Source: Methanolinea mesophila
GTDB lineage: Archaea > Halobacteriota > Methanomicrobia > Methanomicrobiales > Methanospirillaceae
Length of the DNA stretch: 64,000 bases
Direction: 5' to 3'
Assembly (NCBI RefSeq): GCF_017873855.1
Contig: NZ_JAGGKR010000001.1
Span: 1,741,529 to 1,805,528, forward strand
The notes beneath the pieces were generated by a model. The model made no database searches. It worked only from the letters and a program-made list of their open reading frames with translations, and had not been told where the DNA came from. Below, one piece after another: positions 60,380 to 64,000 of this stretch. Every line of letters begins with the position of its first letter. The first letter of the stretch is position 1. The position numbers and the translations under genes are program-made.

Positions 60380-62452
60380 ATGAATGAAAGTAATGATCAG
60401 CTTTCCGTTCAGGAAGAAAGAGCAAAATACGGTGAAGAAAAACCCCGAGCAAAAGACACTGCACGACTTATTTGGGCATCCAAACCAAGGAAAGAGCCCA
60501 ATCCTAAGGATTTGGAATTTCAGACTGCCGAAGAAGTATATCCTAATGTGGCCGATATTAGAGACAAGACCTTATCTTCATATGCAACAAATGGCAGAAA
60601 AGTCTCTGAATCACCAAATCGATTGATTTGGGGGGATAATCTTCTAGTCATGCAAGCACTCCTTGCACAAGGTTATGGAGGCCAAATTGACCTCATATAT
60701 ATTGACCCCCCGTTTAACACGGGTGAGAATTTTAATTTTAATAATGAAGTGAAAATAGGGGATTCAACTTATGAAAAAGAATTACCTTTGAATGAAAGGT
60801 TGGCTTATACGGATACGTGGTCACGCGGTTTGGATAGCTTTCTTGACATGGTATATCCAAGGTTACAGTTAATGCAAAAATTACTCTCTGCAAAAGGGAG
60901 CATCTATATTCATTGTGATTATCGAGTAAATTCATATCTTCGATTGATTTTAGATGAAATTTTTGGCCGAGAAATGTTTTGTAACGAAATTATTTGGAAG
61001 AGGCGAACTGGGACCGCAAGTTCAAATATTGGATATGGCGTTCAAACAGACACGTTGCTATTTTACACAAAAAGCGAAAACTATTATTTTGAGCACCAAT
61101 TTAGGAAAGAAGGAATATCAAAAGAGGAAATTGAACAAAAATTTAATCTAATTGATGAAAAAGGTAGGCGTTATTGGAGTGGAGATTTAGGAAATCCAGC
61201 AGATAGGCCAAATCTGAAATATGAATATAAGGGTTACAAACCCCCGAAAAATGGTTGGGCAGTTAGTTTTGATGTTATGGAAAAGTGGGATGCCGAAGGA
61301 AAGCTAATATTTCCAAAAAATAAGGATGGTCGAATAAGACGAAAGATGCTTCTAGAAGATTGGAAAGGATTTCCGATTCAAAATTTATGGGATGATATCT
61401 CTCCTGTTCAACCACAGTCAAAGGAAAAAATCAATTATCCAACCCAAAAACCCGAATCGCTGCTGGAACGCATTATAAAAACATCATCAAAGGAAGGAGA
61501 TTTAATTGCTGACTTTTTCTGTGGATCTGGCACCGCAGGATCTGTGGCTCAGAGATTGAATCGCAGATGGATTCTTTCTGATATTTCAAAAACCTCTCTC
61601 CAGGTAAGTCGCAGTAGGCTTGTAAATCAAAATTTAAATCCATTTGTTATTGAAAATTTAGGAAATTATCAACGTCAGCTTATCTATGCAAAAGAAGTCA
61701 ATCTTCGACAAATGTACGCAATCATTCTCAAGTTGTATGGTGCGGATCCTCGTCCTGACATGCAGGGTTTCGGAATTTCACGCGATGATAAAAGTACACT
61801 TGTATATGTATGCGAACCAGACCGGGCTATGACAGCGAAAAAAGCCATTGATTTATCACGGATGGCAAAGTCCGCCGATGGCAAGGGTTATAGAAATCTG
61901 GTAATCCTAGCATGGGATTATGATTACGACTTCGATGATGCGTTTAAAAAATTGTCAAAGGGTCGCGAAAAGGAATTGAGCGAAGTTGAATTCAAAGTCA
62001 TCCCATCCGATGTTTACAAGTACCTTCGGAGTACAAAAGTCGGTGACCCTGAACTTGCAAAGAGAATTAACTTTTATCAAAAACCATATATCCGAATTAG
62101 CGAACCGGAAATACGGAGAATTAATGAAAATAATTTCAGTGTAAAAATACGAATCGATCAATATGTTGTAATGGATATCCCCTTAAAAGATGAAAGCAAA
62201 CGCCCCGAAATTGAAAGGTGTCTAGCAAAAAATTTTGCATATCTTATTGATTACTGGACGATAGACTGGGATTATGATGGTGATGTGTTCCGGAGTGATT
62301 GGCAGGCGATTCGGGATAGACGAGAAGATCAACCGGTTCCCGCTTTTGCTGAAAAATTGATGGAGAGGGGTAAGAAATATACAATCGCTGTCAGGGTTGT
62401 TGATGTTTTTGGCAATGACTCAGCTGGAACAAAGGAGATTGACCTACGATAA
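60380..62452 (+). CDS. Type III-like DNA adenine methyltransferase (Mod)
   Basis: 690 residues from the ATG at 60380 (MNESNDQLSVQEE); the TTG eight codons earlier is the alternative. The catalytic motif IYIDPPFNTGENFNF at 109-122 precedes the SAM-binding motif DFFCGSGTAGSVAQRL at about 377-392, the beta-class order used by Type III Mod and relatives. A specificity domain lies between them. A C-terminal extension of about 250 residues has no clear match. AT-rich like the gene after it. It should methylate the DNA and give target choice to the nuclease beside it. Confidence 0.9.
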   Translation: MNESNDQLSVQEERAKYGEEKPRAKDTARLIWASKPRKEPNPKDLEFQTAEEVYPNVADIRDKTLSSYATNGRKVSESPNRLIWGDNLLVMQALLAQGYGGQIDLIYIDPPFNTGENFNFNNEVKIGDSTYEKELPLNERLAYTDTWSRGLDSFLDMVYPRLQLMQKLLSAKGSIYIHCDYRVNSYLRLILDEIFGREMFCNEIIWKRRTGTASSNIGYGVQTDTLLFYTKSENYYFEHQFRKEGISKEEIEQKFNLIDEKGRRYWSGDLGNPADRPNLKYEYKGYKPPKNGWAVSFDVMEKWDAEGKLIFPKNKDGRIRRKMLLEDWKGFPIQNLWDDISPVQPQSKEKINYPTQKPESLLERIIKTSSKEGDLIADFFCGSGTAGSVAQRLNRRWILSDISKTSLQVSRSRLVNQNLNPFVIENLGNYQRQLIYAKEVNLRQMYAIILKLYGADPRPDMQGFGISRDDKSTLVYVCEPDRAMTAKKAIDLSRMAKSADGKGYRNLVILAWDYDYDFDDAFKKLSKGREKELSEVEFKVIPSDVYKYLRSTKVGDPELAKRINFYQKPYIRISEPEIRRINENNFSVKIRIDQYVVMDIPLKDESKRPEIERCLAKNFAYLIDYWTIDWDYDGDVFRSDWQAIRDRREDQPVPAFAEKLMERGKKYTIAVRVVDVFGNDSAGTKEIDLR

Positions 62453-62454
62453 AA

Positions 62455-64000
62455 ATGGCAGCGAAAAAATCTAAAACAGAACTTTTCGGAAAACACCCCC
62501 TGGCAAGGGCAATTGAACCAGTCATAGAAACATGGGCAAAGAGTGGCTATCCTGCAGTCAATGGAAGAGAGATAACGGCAACAACTCGCGAATTATTCCA
62601 TTGGTGGTTTTCCGAACAGGTCCATGAACCTGATGCATTTCATATCTGTCAGCGTCGAGCACTTGAAACAATTGTTTACTGCTATGAAATCCTTGGGATT
62701 CCACTTATAGAATCGCTTTTCGAGACTTTTTCTTCTGGTCTTTTAGAAAAAGAAAATCTTAAAAAAGGAATTGAGAAAATCGATCATCCCCGTTTTGGGA
62801 TTAAGATGGCAACGGGAACTGGAAAAACGTGGGTTATCACTGCTATTATCATTTGGCAATACTGGAATCGGGTAAAAACTGAAGATAAACGATTTGCCTC
62901 CCACTTTCTTCTTTGTGCTCCCGGCAACATAGTCTATGAACGCTTACTCGATTCATTCATCGGCAAAAAGACAACAGAAGGAAAACGATTACCTGATACC
63001 GCAGATATCCGAAAAACAATTTTCATGCCGGAACCGTGGAAGGATGATTTCAATCTAAAGATATTCTCCAAAGAAGATTTGCAGGAAAATGCCCCAATTA
63101 CCGAAAGTCCCTTCATTCTCATCACAAACTGGCATCAATTAATGGATACCACAAAACAACGGGAAGATACGCTTGCTCAAAGCCTGGGTATCGATATGAA
63201 ATCAGATACCATTTCTCTTCGCGTTGAGCGTTTCATGAATTTCCTTACCTTCAACGATGATCTCATCGTAATCAATGACGAAGCTCACCATGTTCAGAAT
63301 GCTACCGATGCGGAGCAGAAACGGTGGCAGGAGTCCATCGAATTACTTAAAAAGGAACTTCAGACAAGGAAAGATAACATTTTCGTCCAGTATGATTTCA
63401 CTGCCACGCCATTTGTGATTAAGGGAAAGAGGAAGGAATACTTCCCCCACGTAATCTATGATTATGGACTTGTCGAGGCAATGCGAGCAATGCTCGTCAA
63501 ACAAATCTTCATCGAGAAAAGTAGTCTTCTCTCAGAAAAAATTGAAAAACTGCCATCATCAGAAATTGATATTACTGGTCATCGTGATGAAGCCGGCCAT
63601 CCTCTCGAATTATCTGAAACACAGAAACACATGCTCGATGTGGGGTTAGCAAAACTCAACAACCTAAGGAAAGAATTCATCCGGCTGAAAATCCAGAAAA
63701 AACCAGTAATGTTTGTGATCGGAGATCAAAATGCTGAAGCTGACCTGATTGCCAATTACATTAAAGATAAAACAGATAGCGATGGCCTTTCTTACGGCGA
63801 TGAAACAAACGGAGAGCAGGTCGTCACTATACATGAGGGGAAAAAAAGTATCCTATCGGAAGATGGCTATGAAAAATTGAGGACAAAGGTATTCACAAGT
63901 GACGATCCGGATAATCCCACCAAAATCATCGTTTCTGTGTTAATGTTACGTGAAGGGTTCGACGTTAAAAACGTCTGTGTTCTTGTGGTCCTTCGCCGCT
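62455..64000 (+). CDS. Type III-like restriction DEAD helicase-nuclease (Res), N-terminal part
   Basis: Partial; 515 residues are visible and the frame stays open to the window edge. ATG two bases after the Mod stop. The N-terminus (about 1-100) has FHICQRRALETIVYCYEILG, then FGIKMATGTGKTWVITA with Walker A near residue 117-127, LCAPGNIVYERL, the DEAHH box near residue 275, DFTATPF, and REGFDVKNV near the edge, as in Type III Res translocase subunits. A nuclease domain would lie beyond the window. With the Mod protein it forms a restriction-modification system. Confidence 0.9.
   Translation, partial: MAAKKSKTELFGKHPLARAIEPVIETWAKSGYPAVNGREITATTRELFHWWFSEQVHEPDAFHICQRRALETIVYCYEILGIPLIESLFETFSSGLLEKENLKKGIEKIDHPRFGIKMATGTGKTWVITAIIIWQYWNRVKTEDKRFASHFLLCAPGNIVYERLLDSFIGKKTTEGKRLPDTADIRKTIFMPEPWKDDFNLKIFSKEDLQENAPITESPFILITNWHQLMDTTKQREDTLAQSLGIDMKSDTISLRVERFMNFLTFNDDLIVINDEAHHVQNATDAEQKRWQESIELLKKELQTRKDNIFVQYDFTATPFVIKGKRKEYFPHVIYDYGLVEAMRAMLVKQIFIEKSSLLSEKIEKLPSSEIDITGHRDEAGHPLELSETQKHMLDVGLAKLNNLRKEFIRLKIQKKPVMFVIGDQNAEADLIANYIKDKTDSDGLSYGDETNGEQVVTIHEGKKSILSEDGYEKLRTKVFTSDDPDNPTKIIVSVLMLREGFDVKNVCVLVVLRR

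Larger units (their letters stand above)
51292..64000 (+). mobile_element. Integrated genetic element at tRNA-Thr (left end seen)
   Basis: From the tRNA-Thr gene rightward the content is element-like: a tyrosine integrase, AT-rich cargo, ASCH proteins, a phage-type adenine methylase, a large primase-helicase, and a restriction-modification pair. Neighbouring chromosomal genes to the left are normal housekeeping. No right end, attR or structural virus gene is visible in the window, so virus, plasmid and defence-island origin cannot be told apart. The exact left boundary is inferred. Confidence 0.7.

Overview
The window is archaeal chromosome, almost certainly from a hydrogenotrophic methanogen of the Methanomicrobiales (inference). 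Support for this: a CoM/CoB-dependent thiol:fumarate reductase pair (tfrA-tfrB), the methanogenesis-marker radical SAM protein Mmp10, the methanogen-type (type 2) seryl-tRNA synthetase, archaeal ribosomal proteins S15, S3Ae and L37e, KEOPS Pcc1, an archaeal RecJ-like DHH nuclease, SepF, Sm-like protein, HypF, archaeal TATA boxes, and archaeal initiator tRNA features. Most genes are GC-rich, tightly packed and often overlap by ATGA.

Region by region. 1-8.5 kb: tail of a P-type cation ATPase, a small membrane protein, a DUF4336 protein, rubrerythrin, tfrBA, then aspartate kinase and purM. 8.5-12.1 kb: a leftward ZPR1-type zinc protein/SepF/PUA-protein set, then the rightward Sm-L37e-purF operon. 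12.1-15.3 kb: initiator tRNA-Met, thioredoxin, UbiX-like prenyltransferase and a PH-domain membrane protein, with two 185-bp structured elements bearing terminal inverted repeats and one half copy between them. 15.3-26.9 kb: a solute:sodium symporter with a 36-residue partner, an Lhr-type helicase, an ABC exporter, an iron-sulfur flavoprotein, small unknowns, LysRS and a duplicated DUF350 protein. 27-33 kb: two large secreted proteins, one ending in a dockerin-like module and the next beginning with a cohesin-like domain. 33-41 kb: radical SAM/SPASM protein, HypF, two HTH regulators, a DEAD-like helicase and a methyltransferase. 41-46.6 kb: an archaeal information-processing operon read leftward (rps15, DHH nuclease, pcc1, serS, rps3ae, apgM), preceded by a strongly structured leader. 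46.6-51.2 kb: Mmp10, an amino-acid permease, a DUF504 protein, an approximately 85-bp tandem repeat array and a lipoprotein.

From the tRNA-Thr gene at 51.3 kb to the right edge the content changes to an integrated mobile element: a tyrosine integrase directly beside the tRNA, AT-rich cargo (lipoprotein, ASCH protein, a PIN-GNAT-PUA fusion), then a GC-rich block of overlapping small genes (ASCH protein, phage-type adenine methylase, PD-(D/E)XK nuclease) leading into a 986-residue primase-helicase, then an AT-rich Type III-like restriction-modification pair that runs off the window. The far end and attR are not visible.

The most interesting items are the rps15 leader fold, the 185-bp elements, the tandem repeat array, the replication module and the PIN-GNAT-PUA/ASCH pair of the element, and the dockerin/cohesin-like surface pair. 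All family calls are by reading; no search was run.
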